Assembly: GCF_030380735.1 (NCBI RefSeq)
Contig: NZ_JAUDRZ010000002.1
Coordinates: 667,809 to 731,808 of the forward strand
Origin: Rhizobium sp. S152
GTDB taxonomy: Bacteria; Pseudomonadota; Alphaproteobacteria; Rhizobiales; Rhizobiaceae
DNA length: 64,000 bases
Direction: 5' to 3'
A program made the position numbers and the translations under genes. Shown piece by piece: positions 27,418 through 35,639 of this stretch. The stretch's first letter is position 1. Each line of letters begins with the position of its first letter. Under the pieces are notes generated by a model. That model had not been told where the DNA came from and made no database searches. It saw only the letters and a list, made by a program, of their open reading frames with translations.

Positions 27418-29313
27418 CTAGCCGCTGTCGCGCGGCAGGCCCTCCGGACGCATCTGCTTTTTCAGTGCGGCGATGCGGAAAATGGCATTGGCCGCGCCAT
27501 AGCCTCGATAGCCCTTGCGCTCGACGATCTCGAAGAAGAAGCCTTCGCCGTATGTGCCGCTGTAGAGCTGGAAATACTCGCCTTGCTCATCGCGGTCGTA
27601 GAGAATGTTATGTTCCTTCAACCGCTCGGTGAGATCGGGATCCAGCCCAAAGCGCGCTTCCACATCCCCATAATAGTTCGGCGAAATGTGCAGCGGCTTG
27701 AAGCCGGCTTTTCGCAAGGTCTCGGCGGTGTTGAAGATATCGTCGGTGCTGAAGGCGAGATGCTGGATGCCAGATCCGAACTTTTCCGCGATGAAATGGC
27801 CGGCGAGCGTCCGCCTGTTCTCCGCGCCGTTAAGCGTGATCCGCAGCGATCCTTCCTCGTTCTCCACCACCTGGCTGCGCACGACGCCGCCGGGATCGAT
27901 GATATCGACCATCGGTGTCTTCTCGGTCGCGAAGATCGAGGTGTAGAAGAGCAACCAGGTCAGCATCTCGTCGTATGAGACGGTCTGCGCGATGTGGTCG
28001 ATGCGCAGCAGGCCCGCGCTCGGCGCCGATTGCTGTTCATCGACGGGAATGAAGTCGAGCTCCGCGAAGCGTCCGAGTGGCGACGTCTCGTCGATCAGAT
28101 AGACGATGCCGCCGCCGACGCCGCGGATCGCAGGTAGTTCGAGTTCGCCTTCGGCGACCGGCTGCAGGAAGGGTTCGGCATCGAGTGCCACCGCGCGCCG
28201 GTGGGCCTCGCAGGCATCGTCCACGACAAGCGCAAAGGCATAGGCGAGCGTCCCATGGACGGCGTATGCCGCGTTGGCGAAGCCCGCCTGGTCGATATTG
28301 ACGAGAATGCGGATGCCGTCCTGTTCGTAGAGGCTGACTTCCTTGCTGCGATGCTTGGCCGTCTTGCGAAAGCCCAGCACCTCGAGGATGCCGATCAGTT
28401 CGGCCGCATCGCCCTCATCAGCGGTGAACTCGACGAAGCCCACGCCTTTCACCGTCGCGCGCGGCGGCATGGGCTTTCCAATCTGGTTGTTGCCGCCGAG
28501 GCCGCGGCGCACCTGATCGCCCAGATAGATCAGCGAACGGTGGCCGTCGGCCGCGATCTCGCGCGTCGAGCCGCCACGGAACTGGTCGTTGAAGATCTCA
28601 AGCGAATAGTAGCCGTCATAACCGGTCGCGGCGATAGCGGATGTGAAGGCGGTCACCGGCAGGTCGCCTTCGCCGGGCATGTTGCGGAAGTGCCGCGACC
28701 AGTAGAGCAGATCCATGTCGATCTGCGGCGCATCGGCCAGCTGGACGATGAAGATCTTCTCCTTCGGGATGGAGCGGATGGAATTGATGTCGATCTTGCG
28801 CGAGAGGCTATGAAAGCTGTCCAGTACCAGGCCGATATTGTCGTGGTCGGCGCGACGCACGATCTCCCAGGCGTCGCGGTGGTCGTTGATGTGACGACCC
28901 CATGCCAGCGCCTCGTAGCCGACGCGCAAACCGCGCGCTGCTGCGCGCTCACCCAGTTCGCGGAAGTCGGCGGCGGCGCGGTCGATGCCGCCGAGCGAGG
29001 CGGACGAAACGTTCGAGCAGACGAGGACGAGGTCCGTTCCGAGCTGCTGCATGATGTCGAACTTGCGTTCGGCGCGGTCGAAGGTGCGGCTGCGCAGCGG
29101 TTCCGGCATGCCTTCGAAATCGCGGAACGGCTGGAACAGCGTGATCTTCAGGCCGAGATCGCGGGCCATCTTGCCGACATCGGCGGGGCTGCCGTCAAAG
29201 GCCAGGAAGTCGTTCTCGAAAATCTCCACGCCATCGAAGCCCGCCCGCGCAATCGCTTCAAGCTTCTCCGGCAGCTCACCGCTGATCGAAACCGTCGCTA
29301 TCGAGGTCTTCAT
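27418..29313 (-). CDS. quiC: 3-dehydroshikimate dehydratase fused to HPPD-like domain
   Basis: A 631-residue two-domain protein. Residues 1-270 form a sugar-phosphate-isomerase-like TIM barrel (GFDGVEIFENDFLAFDG, YEALAWGRHINDHRD, LVLDSFHSLSR, VQLADAP) that dehydrates 3-dehydroshikimate to protocatechuate. Residues 290-631 are a vicinal-oxygen-chelate region like 4-hydroxyphenylpyruvate dioxygenase (RIDHIAQTV, GIQHLAFSTDDIF, GFFFEIVERKGY). The same fusion is known as QuiC1 in Pseudomonas. I start it at 29313, nine bases after GGGAGG; an ATG three codons upstream touches that site. Its product feeds PcaGH. Confidence 0.88.
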   Translation of the reverse strand: MKTSIATVSISGELPEKLEAIARAGFDGVEIFENDFLAFDGSPADVGKMARDLGLKITLFQPFRDFEGMPEPLRSRTFDRAERKFDIMQQLGTDLVLVCSNVSSASLGGIDRAAADFRELGERAAARGLRVGYEALAWGRHINDHRDAWEIVRRADHDNIGLVLDSFHSLSRKIDINSIRSIPKEKIFIVQLADAPQIDMDLLYWSRHFRNMPGEGDLPVTAFTSAIAATGYDGYYSLEIFNDQFRGGSTREIAADGHRSLIYLGDQVRRGLGGNNQIGKPMPPRATVKGVGFVEFTADEGDAAELIGILEVLGFRKTAKHRSKEVSLYEQDGIRILVNIDQAGFANAAYAVHGTLAYAFALVVDDACEAHRRAVALDAEPFLQPVAEGELELPAIRGVGGGIVYLIDETSPLGRFAELDFIPVDEQQSAPSAGLLRIDHIAQTVSYDEMLTWLLFYTSIFATEKTPMVDIIDPGGVVRSQVVENEEGSLRITLNGAENRRTLAGHFIAEKFGSGIQHLAFSTDDIFNTAETLRKAGFKPLHISPNYYGDVEARFGLDPDLTERLKEHNILYDRDEQGEYFQLYSGTYGEGFFFEIVERKGYRGYGAANAIFRIAALKKQMRPEGLPRDSG

Positions 29314-29406
29314 CTCGTTCATCCTCCCTGACCGATATCGTCGTGACAATCATTATGGCGAATGTCGTGAGAAGTTCAATTCAACGTTTGAAAATAGAAG
29401 TCTCAT

Positions 29407-29424
29407 ATGATTTTGGAAAACTAT
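29407..29424. promoter_or_regulatory. Second copy of the GntR-region operator
   Basis: ATGATTTTGGAAAACTAT is a near-palindrome in the 206-bp gap between quiC and the divergent transporter operon. Read on the opposite strand, the palindrome at 26693-26709 becomes ATGATTTGGAAAATCAT, almost the same element. It is well placed to repress both divergent operons. Confidence 0.6.
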
Positions 29425-29519
29425 GTTGATTTATCCGTCCGCCTCAGGCAATTTTGATCTCACAGTCGGAGGAGAAGGAAGGCTGTTCGGTCGCGACGAC
29501 CATTGAGGAGGAGGAAAAG

Positions 29520-30350
29520 ATGTTGAAATCCATGTTGTCACGGCGCAACGCCATGCTTGGCGCGGCCGCTTTACTTACCGGCATCGCGCTGGCTCAGCCG
29601 GCCGCCGCCGTCACCCCGGAAGAGATCAAGGCTCGCGGCAAGCTGATCGTCGGCATCCAGGGCGACAATCCGCCATGGGGCTTCGTCACCAGCGCCGGCA
29701 AGCAGGACGGCTTCGATGCCGATATGGGTGCGCTGTACGCCAAGGAACTCGGCGTCGAAGTCGAGTTCGTTCCGCTTGAAGTCAACAACCGCATCCCGGC
29801 ACTGACGTCGGGTCGCGTCGACGTTCTCTTCGCGACGATGGCGATGCTGCCGGATCGCGCCAAGGCGGTTCAGTTCAGCCAACCCTACAATGCCAATGCC
29901 ATCGTCCTGATCGGTCCGAAGAACAAGTCGATAAAGACGAATGACGACATGGCCAACCTGACCATTTCCGTAGCGAAGGGCGCCGCGCAGGACACGCAGG
30001 TCACCAAGAATGCACCTGCTTCAGCCACCATCCGCCGTTTCGATGGCGATGCGGCCAGCGTCCAGGCGCTGGTATCCGGGCAGGCCGAGGCGCTGGGCGG
30101 CAACATCTTCTACATGGATCGCGTCGAGAAGGCGCGCCCCGGCGAGTTCGAGAACAAGCTCGAGTTCCAGAAGCTCTACAACGGCGCATGCACTCGTCTG
30201 GACGAGAAGGAAATCAATGCCTCGCTCAACACCTTTATCGACAAGATCAAGGCAAATGGCGAGCTGAAGAAGGTCTACGACAAGTGGATGAAGGTTCCCG
30301 TGCCTGAGTTCCCGGCGAGCCTAGAAGGCATTCCCTTCGCAGCAAAGTAG
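29520..30350 (+). CDS. PAAT-type substrate-binding protein, hydroaromatic acid candidate
   Basis: A 276-residue periplasmic binding protein. The N terminus MLKSMLSRRNAMLGAAALLTG has twin arginine-like RR and a cleavable signal (QPAAA). The mature part begins VTPEEIKARGKLIVGIQGDNPPWGF, the standard PAAT start. The ATG at 29520 has a GGAGGAGG ribosome site seven bases away. It heads an operon with aroQ, two permeases, an ATPase and an AroE-like gene, so its ligand is probably quinate, shikimate or dehydroshikimate rather than an amino acid. That is inference from context. Confidence 0.85.
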   Translation: MLKSMLSRRNAMLGAAALLTGIALAQPAAAVTPEEIKARGKLIVGIQGDNPPWGFVTSAGKQDGFDADMGALYAKELGVEVEFVPLEVNNRIPALTSGRVDVLFATMAMLPDRAKAVQFSQPYNANAIVLIGPKNKSIKTNDDMANLTISVAKGAAQDTQVTKNAPASATIRRFDGDAASVQALVSGQAEALGGNIFYMDRVEKARPGEFENKLEFQKLYNGACTRLDEKEINASLNTFIDKIKANGELKKVYDKWMKVPVPEFPASLEGIPFAAK

Positions 30351-30374
30351 ACCCTTTACGATGGGGCGATGCGA

Positions 30375-30403
30375 CGGCGGCGTCTTGAAAACGGTCGCCG
30401 CCG
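30375..30403 (+). terminator. Stem-loop after the binding-protein gene
   Basis: CGGCGGCG and CGCCGCCG flank 13 bases, 24 bp after the binding-protein stop. Like the hairpin at 6849-6873 in the other transporter operon, it sits where it could raise binding-protein over permease expression. Confidence 0.4.
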
Positions 30404-30448
30404 CTTTGCCGCGGCGATGAATGTCTCGTGCCGAACGCGGGAGCGATG

Positions 30449-30895
30449 ATGAGCAACACGATCTTTGTATTGAACGGGCCGAACCTCAATCTTCTCGGTC
30501 AGCGCGAACCGCACATCTACGGTTCGACGACGCTGGCTGAGATCGAGCAGCGCTGCACGGCCAAGGCGCGCGACCTCGGCTTCGAGGTGGATTTTCGCCA
30601 GACGAATTTCGAGGGCGCACTTATCGAGAGCATTCATGAAGCGCGCCAGACGGCTTGCGGGATTATCATCAATCCGGCGGCACTTACCTTCACGTCGATC
30701 GCTCTTCTCGATGCCCTGAAGACCTTCGACCCGCCGAAGATCGAGCTGCACATCTCCAATGTCCATGCCCGAGAGCGCATCTACCACAAGTCCCTGATCT
30801 CGCCGATCGCGACGTCGATCATGATCGGCTTCGGTGCGGATGGGTACGAACTCGCGATCCAGGCCATGACGCAACTGGTCGCTTGCAGCCGCTGA
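30449..30895 (+). CDS. aroQ: Type II 3-dehydroquinate dehydratase
   Basis: A 148-residue dodecameric-type dehydroquinase. The N terminus FVLNGPNLNLLGQREPHIYG contains the catalytic tyrosine region, the middle INPAALTFTSIALLDAL has the substrate-loop asparagine, and ELHISNVHARERIYHKS the catalytic histidine. Located inside a transporter operon next to quiC, it is likely a catabolic copy turning 3-dehydroquinate into 3-dehydroshikimate. Two in-frame starts three bases apart (30446, 30449) cannot be separated. Confidence 0.92.
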   Translation: MSNTIFVLNGPNLNLLGQREPHIYGSTTLAEIEQRCTAKARDLGFEVDFRQTNFEGALIESIHEARQTACGIIINPAALTFTSIALLDALKTFDPPKIELHISNVHARERIYHKSLISPIATSIMIGFGADGYELAIQAMTQLVACSR

Positions 30896-30923
30896 CCGGA
30901 CAGGAAAGGCCAGAAACAAGACC

Positions 30924-31592
30924 ATGAACTACACACTGGACTTCACGCCTGTTATCGACGGTCTGCCCAGCCTGCTGCTTGCCTGTCTCGGTACGTTCCT
31001 GCTGGCGATCTCAGGCATGCTGCTGGCTATCCTGATCGGCATCGGCGGCGTCATGCTGCGCGATTCTCGCTTCGAGCCGATACGCTGGCTGGTGATCGGC
31101 TTCGTCGAAATCATCCGCAACACGCCGTTTCTGGTGCAGATCTTCTTCATCTATTTCGCCCTGCCGCTTGCCGGCGTCAGGCTCGATCCGACGCCGACAG
31201 CGATCATCGCGCTCGGCATCAATGGTGGCGCCTATGCGATCGAGATCATCCGCGGCGGGGTGCAGGCCATCCCTGCGGGCCAGAAGGAAGCCGGCCTCGC
31301 GCTTGGCCTGCACAAGGCGCAGGTATTCCGCTTCATCGTGTTGAAGCCGGCGCTGAGGGCGATCTATCCGTCACTCACCAGCCAGTTCGTGCTTTTGACG
31401 CTATCAACCAGCATCGCCTCGGCGATCTCGGCCTACGAACTCACCTCGGTCTCGCAACGGATTGAATCCGAAAGTTTCCGCAGCTTCGAGGTCTATTTCA
31501 CAGTCACGGTTTTCTACCTCGTGATCTCCTGGGTGATGATGCGGCTCTTCGGACTCTTCTCGTCCCGCTATTTCAATTATCCGGTCAAGTAG
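30924..31592 (+). CDS. PAAT-type ABC permease, first
   Basis: A 222-residue inner-membrane permease with about five hydrophobic segments and the EAA-like loop KEAGLALGLHKAQVFRFIVLKP around residue 120, cut here to its core ALGLHKAQVFRFIV. It follows aroQ by 28 bp and precedes its partner permease by 9 bp. It would form the translocation path for the hydroaromatic compound captured by the binding protein. Confidence 0.88.
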   Translation: MNYTLDFTPVIDGLPSLLLACLGTFLLAISGMLLAILIGIGGVMLRDSRFEPIRWLVIGFVEIIRNTPFLVQIFFIYFALPLAGVRLDPTPTAIIALGINGGAYAIEIIRGGVQAIPAGQKEAGLALGLHKAQVFRFIVLKPALRAIYPSLTSQFVLLTLSTSIASAISAYELTSVSQRIESESFRSFEVYFTVTVFYLVISWVMMRLFGLFSSRYFNYPVK

Positions 31593-31601
31593 GAGGCGCC
31601 C

Positions 31602-32243
31602 ATGGGTCGCGATGAATTCATCTTCCTGCTGATTGGTTTGAAATGGACCGTGGTCCTGTCCGTCGTCGGCTTTATCTGCGGCTCGATCGGGGGGCTTGTA
31701 ATTGCGCTGCTACGCACCTGCGGCCTGCCCTCGCTGGAAAGGTTGACGGCCGGCTACATCGCGGTGTTTCAGGGCACGCCGCTGTTGATGCAGCTCTTCG
31801 TCGTCTATTACGGGTTGGCGCTGGTGGGACTGAAGCTCGACGCGTGGATCGCGGTCGCGATCGGGCTGACACTGCATGCGAGCGCTTATCTCGGCGAGAT
31901 CTGGCGCGGTTCGATAGAAGCTGTCCCGCGTGGCCAGACCGAGGCCGCCAAGGCGCTCAGCATCAAATACGTCTCGCGCATGAAGGACGTGATCCTACCA
32001 CAGGCAATCCGCATCTCGCTGCCTGCGACCATCGGCTTCCTGGTACAACTGATCAAGGGAACCTCGCTCGCGGCCATCGTAGGTTTCACCGAGCTGACGC
32101 GGGCGGGCAACATCATTTCCAACCAGATCTTCGAGCCGCTGACGGTCTTCGGCATCGTCGGCATCCTCTATTTCATTATGTGCTGCCCGCTGACGATCCT
32201 TGGTGCCCGCCTCGAGCGGCGCTTCACGATGTCGGCGCGCTGA
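31602..32243 (+). CDS. PAAT-type ABC permease, second
   Basis: A 213-residue permease with the same topology as its partner. The EAA-like loop is EAAKALSIKYVSRMKDVILP around residue 115. AGGAGG lies seven bases upstream of the ATG. It is followed after 30 bp by the ATPase gene. Confidence 0.88.
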   Translation: MGRDEFIFLLIGLKWTVVLSVVGFICGSIGGLVIALLRTCGLPSLERLTAGYIAVFQGTPLLMQLFVVYYGLALVGLKLDAWIAVAIGLTLHASAYLGEIWRGSIEAVPRGQTEAAKALSIKYVSRMKDVILPQAIRISLPATIGFLVQLIKGTSLAAIVGFTELTRAGNIISNQIFEPLTVFGIVGILYFIMCCPLTILGARLERRFTMSAR

Positions 32244-32273
32244 GTGCGCCTGCCTGTCCGGGAGAATTGAACG

Positions 32274-33038
32274 ATGACCAATGTGTCGACGACCACCACC
32301 GCCGAGCCGATGATCCGCCTGGCACAGGTCGAGAAATGGTACGGTGCCTTTCAGGCATTGCACGATATCAACATGGATGTCCGCCAGGGCGAGCGGATCG
32401 TGCTCTGCGGCCCCTCCGGCAGCGGCAAGTCGACGCTGATCCGCTGCATCAACCACCTGGAGAGCTACGAGAAGGGCGAGATTCGCGTCGGCGGCACGCT
32501 GCTCGGGAACCGCTCCAAGGATATAGATGCCATCAGGCGCGATGTCGGCATGGTGTTTCAGCAATTCAATCTCTTTCCGCATCTGACGGTGCTGCAGAAC
32601 TGCATGCTGGCGCCAATGCGTGCGCTCGGGCTTGGCAAGGCGGAAGCGGAAGAGCGCGCACGCAGCCTGCTCGACCGCGTCAAGATCCTCGAACAGGCCG
32701 AGAAATATCCGGCGCAGCTTTCCGGTGGTCAGCAGCAGCGCGTGGCGATTGCGCGTGCGCTCTGCATGCGGCCGAAGGTGATGCTGTTTGACGAGCCGAC
32801 ATCGGCGCTCGATCCGGAAATGGTCAAGGAGGTCCTCGATACGATGATCGGCCTGGCGGAGGAGGGGATGACGATGATCTGCGTCACCCACGAGATGGGC
32901 TTTGCCCGTCAAGTCGCTGATCGCGTCATCTTCATGGCGAGCGGCGCGATCGTGGAGGAAGCACCGCCCGCCACATTCTTCAGCAATCCAAGGCATGAGC
33001 GCACGCGCAAGTTCCTTGGCGAAATTCTGCGTCACTGA
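32274..33038 (+). CDS. PAAT-type ABC transporter ATP-binding protein
   Basis: A 254-residue ATPase with Walker [10 protein letters not shown] near residue 45, signature LSGGQQQR near 147 and Walker [14 protein letters not shown]. It is complete and canonical. It ends 11 bp before the AroE-like gene, completing a binding protein-aroQ-permease-permease-ATPase-dehydrogenase operon. Confidence 0.9.
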   Translation: MTNVSTTTTAEPMIRLAQVEKWYGAFQALHDINMDVRQGERIVLCGPSGSGKSTLIRCINHLESYEKGEIRVGGTLLGNRSKDIDAIRRDVGMVFQQFNLFPHLTVLQNCMLAPMRALGLGKAEAEERARSLLDRVKILEQAEKYPAQLSGGQQQRVAIARALCMRPKVMLFDEPTSALDPEMVKEVLDTMIGLAEEGMTMICVTHEMGFARQVADRVIFMASGAIVEEAPPATFFSNPRHERTRKFLGEILRH

Positions 33039-33049
33039 AAGTTTTCGGC

Positions 33050-33880
33050 ATGATTTCCGGCACCACCAGGATCATTGCCCATCTGGGCTATCCGACGGAG
33101 ACCTTCAAGTCGCCGCTGATCTACAACCCCTATTTCGAGAAACACGGCATCGACGCCGTCGTCGTGCCGATGGGCTGCCGGGCCGAGGATTTTCCGGATT
33201 TCCTGCGCCTCGTGTTCCGCCTGTCGAACATCCACGGCGCATTGATCACCATGCCGCACAAGGTCACCACGATGGGCTTGCTCGAAGAACTGTCGACGCG
33301 TGCACAGGCCGCCGGCGCCTGCAACGCCATCCGGCTCGATGAAGATGGCCGGCTGATCGGCGACATGTTCGACGGGGAAGGGTTCGTGCGCGGCGTGCTG
33401 CGCAAGGGCAGGCAGGTTGCTGGCGCCGACGTGCTCGTCGTCGGCTCCGGCGGCGTCGGCTCGGCGATCGCCGCGTCGCTTGCCGCTGCCGACGTTCGAC
33501 GGATAGCGGTTTTCGATGCAAACACGGAGGCCATGAACGGTCTGACGGGACGGCTGCGCCAGCATTATCCCGATGTGGAGGTGACGGCCGGATCGCGCGA
33601 TCCTGAAGGCTTCGACATCGTGGTGAATGCGACGCCGCTCGGCATGAAGAGCGACGATCCGTTACCGATCGATGTGTCGCGGCTCTCTCCCTCTACCTTC
33701 GTGGGCGAGGTCGTGATGAAGCAGGAGATCACGCCGTTTCTCGAAGTGGCACGGTCCCACGGCTGCGACTTCCAGGTGGGCACCGACATGCTGTTTGAAC
33801 AAATTCCGGCCTACCTCGAATTCTTCGGCTTTCCAACGACAACGGCCGATGAACTGCGATCGATTGCTTGTATGGGTTGA
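33050..33880 (+). CDS. Shikimate/quinate dehydrogenase-like protein (AroE family)
   Basis: A 276-residue AroE-fold protein. The substrate-binding half shows the SKSP-like TFKSPLIYN, the catalytic lysine in ITMPHK near residue 69 and the catalytic aspartate in GDMFDGEGF near 106. The Rossmann half has VVGSGGVGSAIA near 128 and the late GTDMLFEQ. The usual GDNTDG is replaced by GDMFDG, which suggests altered specificity. In this operon it most likely oxidises quinate or shikimate to the 3-dehydro acid. A biosynthetic role is less likely. Confidence 0.85.
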   Translation: MISGTTRIIAHLGYPTETFKSPLIYNPYFEKHGIDAVVVPMGCRAEDFPDFLRLVFRLSNIHGALITMPHKVTTMGLLEELSTRAQAAGACNAIRLDEDGRLIGDMFDGEGFVRGVLRKGRQVAGADVLVVGSGGVGSAIAASLAAADVRRIAVFDANTEAMNGLTGRLRQHYPDVEVTAGSRDPEGFDIVVNATPLGMKSDDPLPIDVSRLSPSTFVGEVVMKQEITPFLEVARSHGCDFQVGTDMLFEQIPAYLEFFGFPTTTADELRSIACMG

Positions 33881-33883
33881 ATT

Positions 33884-34233
33884 TTAAATCGACTGCATCG
33901 CGAAAGAAGCTACTTGCTCCCCAAGTGTTCGAACTCCTGATCGTCGATCGAGTAGGGTTGAAGTCAACAGATGTGCATCGGTATAGCCGATCCCCATGCT
34001 GAAAACCGAATAGCGGTCAATGATGGTTATTACCTCTGTATGGGTCGCGACCACTGCCTCACGCTTAGCTGCAAGAAACGCTAGAACCGCATCCCGATCG
34101 CGCAGACTGCCTATGGCCAGTTCGCCGATACGAAAGGGTGGCACAGCAACCGATCATCTCCGATGATTTTGGTCAGATCCAAGTCGCCGTGTCGAAAATG
34201 GTCAATCCAGATTGAACTATCGACAAGGATCAC
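33884..34233 (-). pseudogene. vapC-type PIN toxin gene broken by a frameshift
   Basis: Reading starts at GTG 34233, overlapping the vapB stop, and gives VILVDSSIWIDHFRHGDLDL then LLCHPFV, the normal PIN-toxin start with its acidic residue. At about 34129-34131 the frame must shift by one base to continue as IGELAIGSLRDRD, the next PIN block; otherwise a stop follows four codons later. One base therefore appears deleted. The usual C-terminal WTxDK-like motif is also not found in the downstream frame, so the toxin is probably inactive. Confidence 0.75.
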
Positions 34234-34430
34234 TTGCTCACTTCGCTCCGGCGGCGCGGCGCTACCTCAGCCTCGGGCATAGTGCTGCCAAGAGCTATTA
34301 GCCGTTTGCCAGATTCTACTCGTACTAAAGTCTCGAGTGCTTGACGCACAAGAGCCGCCGTCTCCTTTGTGCCTGTAAGGGATCTAGCCGGTTCGATGAG
34401 ATTGTCGTCAAGACTAATAGTAGATCGCAT
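34230..34430 (-). CDS. vapB: VapB-type antitoxin
   Basis: A 66-residue antitoxin that begins MRSTISLDDNLIEPARSLTG, the ribbon-helix-helix start of the VapB family associated with PIN toxins, and ends with the basic/acidic tail expected to bind VapC. Its stop overlaps the vapC start by four bases. A perfect palindrome 31 bp upstream fits autoregulation. Its partner is frameshifted, so it may persist as a relic. Confidence 0.8.
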   Translation of the reverse strand: MRSTISLDDNLIEPARSLTGTKETAALVRQALETLVRVESGKRLIALGSTMPEAEVAPRRRSEVSK

Positions 34431-34460
34431 AGGTAGCTCCCAAATTTTGATACACTCATA

Positions 34461-34474
34461 GCACCAATTGGTGC
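34461..34474. promoter_or_regulatory. Perfect palindrome upstream of vapB
   Basis: GCACCAATTGGTGC is a 14-bp perfect palindrome 31 bp upstream of the vapB start, in the position of an autoregulatory VapBC operator. Confidence 0.6.
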
Positions 34475-34620
34475 GATAATTTATGCCTCTTAAGCCGGCA
34501 ATTGACACCATGCCTATTGCGGGTCGCCGGTTCGACACCCGTCAAAGCGTTGCAAGATCGTAGCGCTTATTTTGCACCGTACGTTACCCAGCGCGTTGGA
34601 TTTCCTTGCTGATCACAAAC

Positions 34621-34775
34621 TGTCTCCAGCCTGCGAAGGCGGGATAATCGTCCATTCGGATTGGGGAGCCCATTACTGCTGGCTTACCTGGATTAGCGAT
34701 GCGAGGCTGTCCCACCATACGCCCAGCTGGCAAGGAAGCTGACATTCGCTCCCGAACTGAGGGACTTGTCCAATC
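34621..34775 (+). pseudogene. Probable IS3-family transposase remnant
   Basis: In one forward frame the DNA reads GGIIVHSDWGAHYCWLTWIS, close to the IS3-type DDE motif HSDxGxxYxWxxW, and about 20 codons later HSLPN with stop codons around it lines up with the usual CSPDN block. No inverted repeats or intact ORF are visible. I read it as a decayed fragment; the match is short, so confidence is low. Confidence 0.35.
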
Positions 34776-34858
34776 GGCTAGTGCTGCGGTGTCGCATAAG
34801 TCAAAATGATGACGACGGGACGGTTCCACAGGAATTGGTATCGCGTTATCTTGTTAGC

Positions 34859-35284
34859 ATGGAGATGACACCAGTATTTGCACGATTGCGGCCAGACGTC
34901 CGCGCGCCCGCCGTTGCGGAGAAGCTTCATGATCTAGGTTTGGAGCTGGCTCGCCTTGGTTCTGAGGATCGGGAAGCCTTGGAAATTGAGCATGCGAGAA
35001 TGTGCTCCGAAGGTTATTACAACGATGCCCATGTCGCGATCCGCCTGTTTGTTTGGTACGTTACTGAGAGTGGTCGATTTAACCCAGAATGCCTCACGCA
35101 ACCTGGCACCGTCAGCCGGTCGATCTCCAAAATGCGCCAATGGGCGAACGCTGACCCGGCCCAGGCCGCTTCGGTCGAGATCGAAGTCACCGCATTAAAG
35201 CTTTTTCTACTTCAAGTATTTGAGCGCGCTGGTGCGCCCCGTCACGCCATATCCGCTGCCCAGGATCGACTGCTTGGCGCCTAG
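34859..35284 (+). CDS. Hypothetical protein
   Basis: A 141-residue soluble protein I do not recognise. It begins MEMTPVFARLRPDVRAPAVA and is rich in helix-forming residues with an acidic middle (LGSEDREALEIEHARM). There is no signal peptide or membrane segment. The frame also runs open upstream to 34766. Base usage is less GC-biased than in the catabolic genes, in keeping with the surrounding decayed patch. It could be a genuine small accessory gene. Confidence 0.45.
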   Translation: MEMTPVFARLRPDVRAPAVAEKLHDLGLELARLGSEDREALEIEHARMCSEGYYNDAHVAIRLFVWYVTESGRFNPECLTQPGTVSRSISKMRQWANADPAQAASVEIEVTALKLFLLQVFERAGAPRHAISAAQDRLLGA

Positions 35285-35639
35285 AATGATCAAGAATTTG
35301 TTGTGGGAACACGCCTCATCCTCCGACCGGTCGACATTGTTGTTGATATGCACATGCCGCCATAATCGCTATTGCGCTGTTGAACGCACTCACCACTGAA
35401 ACTGCCGTACGGCCGAGCCGTGGAGAGCTTCACGTTGCCGTGCGGCAATTCTGGAGCTAGGTTGTGAACCTATACGCATGTGCTCATGATGTCAGAAGCC
35501 GCAATCTAATCAATAAGGTGGCGCATGGCGGGTGAAGCGGCTCTTGTTTTCGACAATTTTCCAATGGGCCATCGCGAATTTGTGAAGTAGCTACCCCGCA
35601 GTGGAACGGGATACTCGGGGCCGAGCCCGTTTTGGCGAG
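35285..35639. other. Gene-poor stretch between catabolic and polysaccharide regions
   Basis: No convincing gene is present. It holds a perfect 14-bp palindrome TTGCCGTGCGGCAA (35435-35448), a nearby GCCGTACGGC, and a 21-codon ORF at 35526 without support. It looks like eroded mobile or accessory DNA. Confidence 0.5.

Noticed and set aside
28201..29331. Long plus-strand frame of 376 codons opposite the quiC-type gene
   Set aside because: It mirrors a well-supported two-domain enzyme on the minus strand, has no recognisable motif and no ribosome site; it is a GC-rich shadow.
34511..34540. tRNA-like T-arm sequence (GGTTCGA with flanking GC-rich bases)
   Set aside because: The stem does not pair, and no acceptor, D or anticodon arms are present around it.
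35526..35591. 21-codon frame starting MAGEAALVFDNF
   Set aside because: Too short, no ribosome site, and located in gene-poor DNA.
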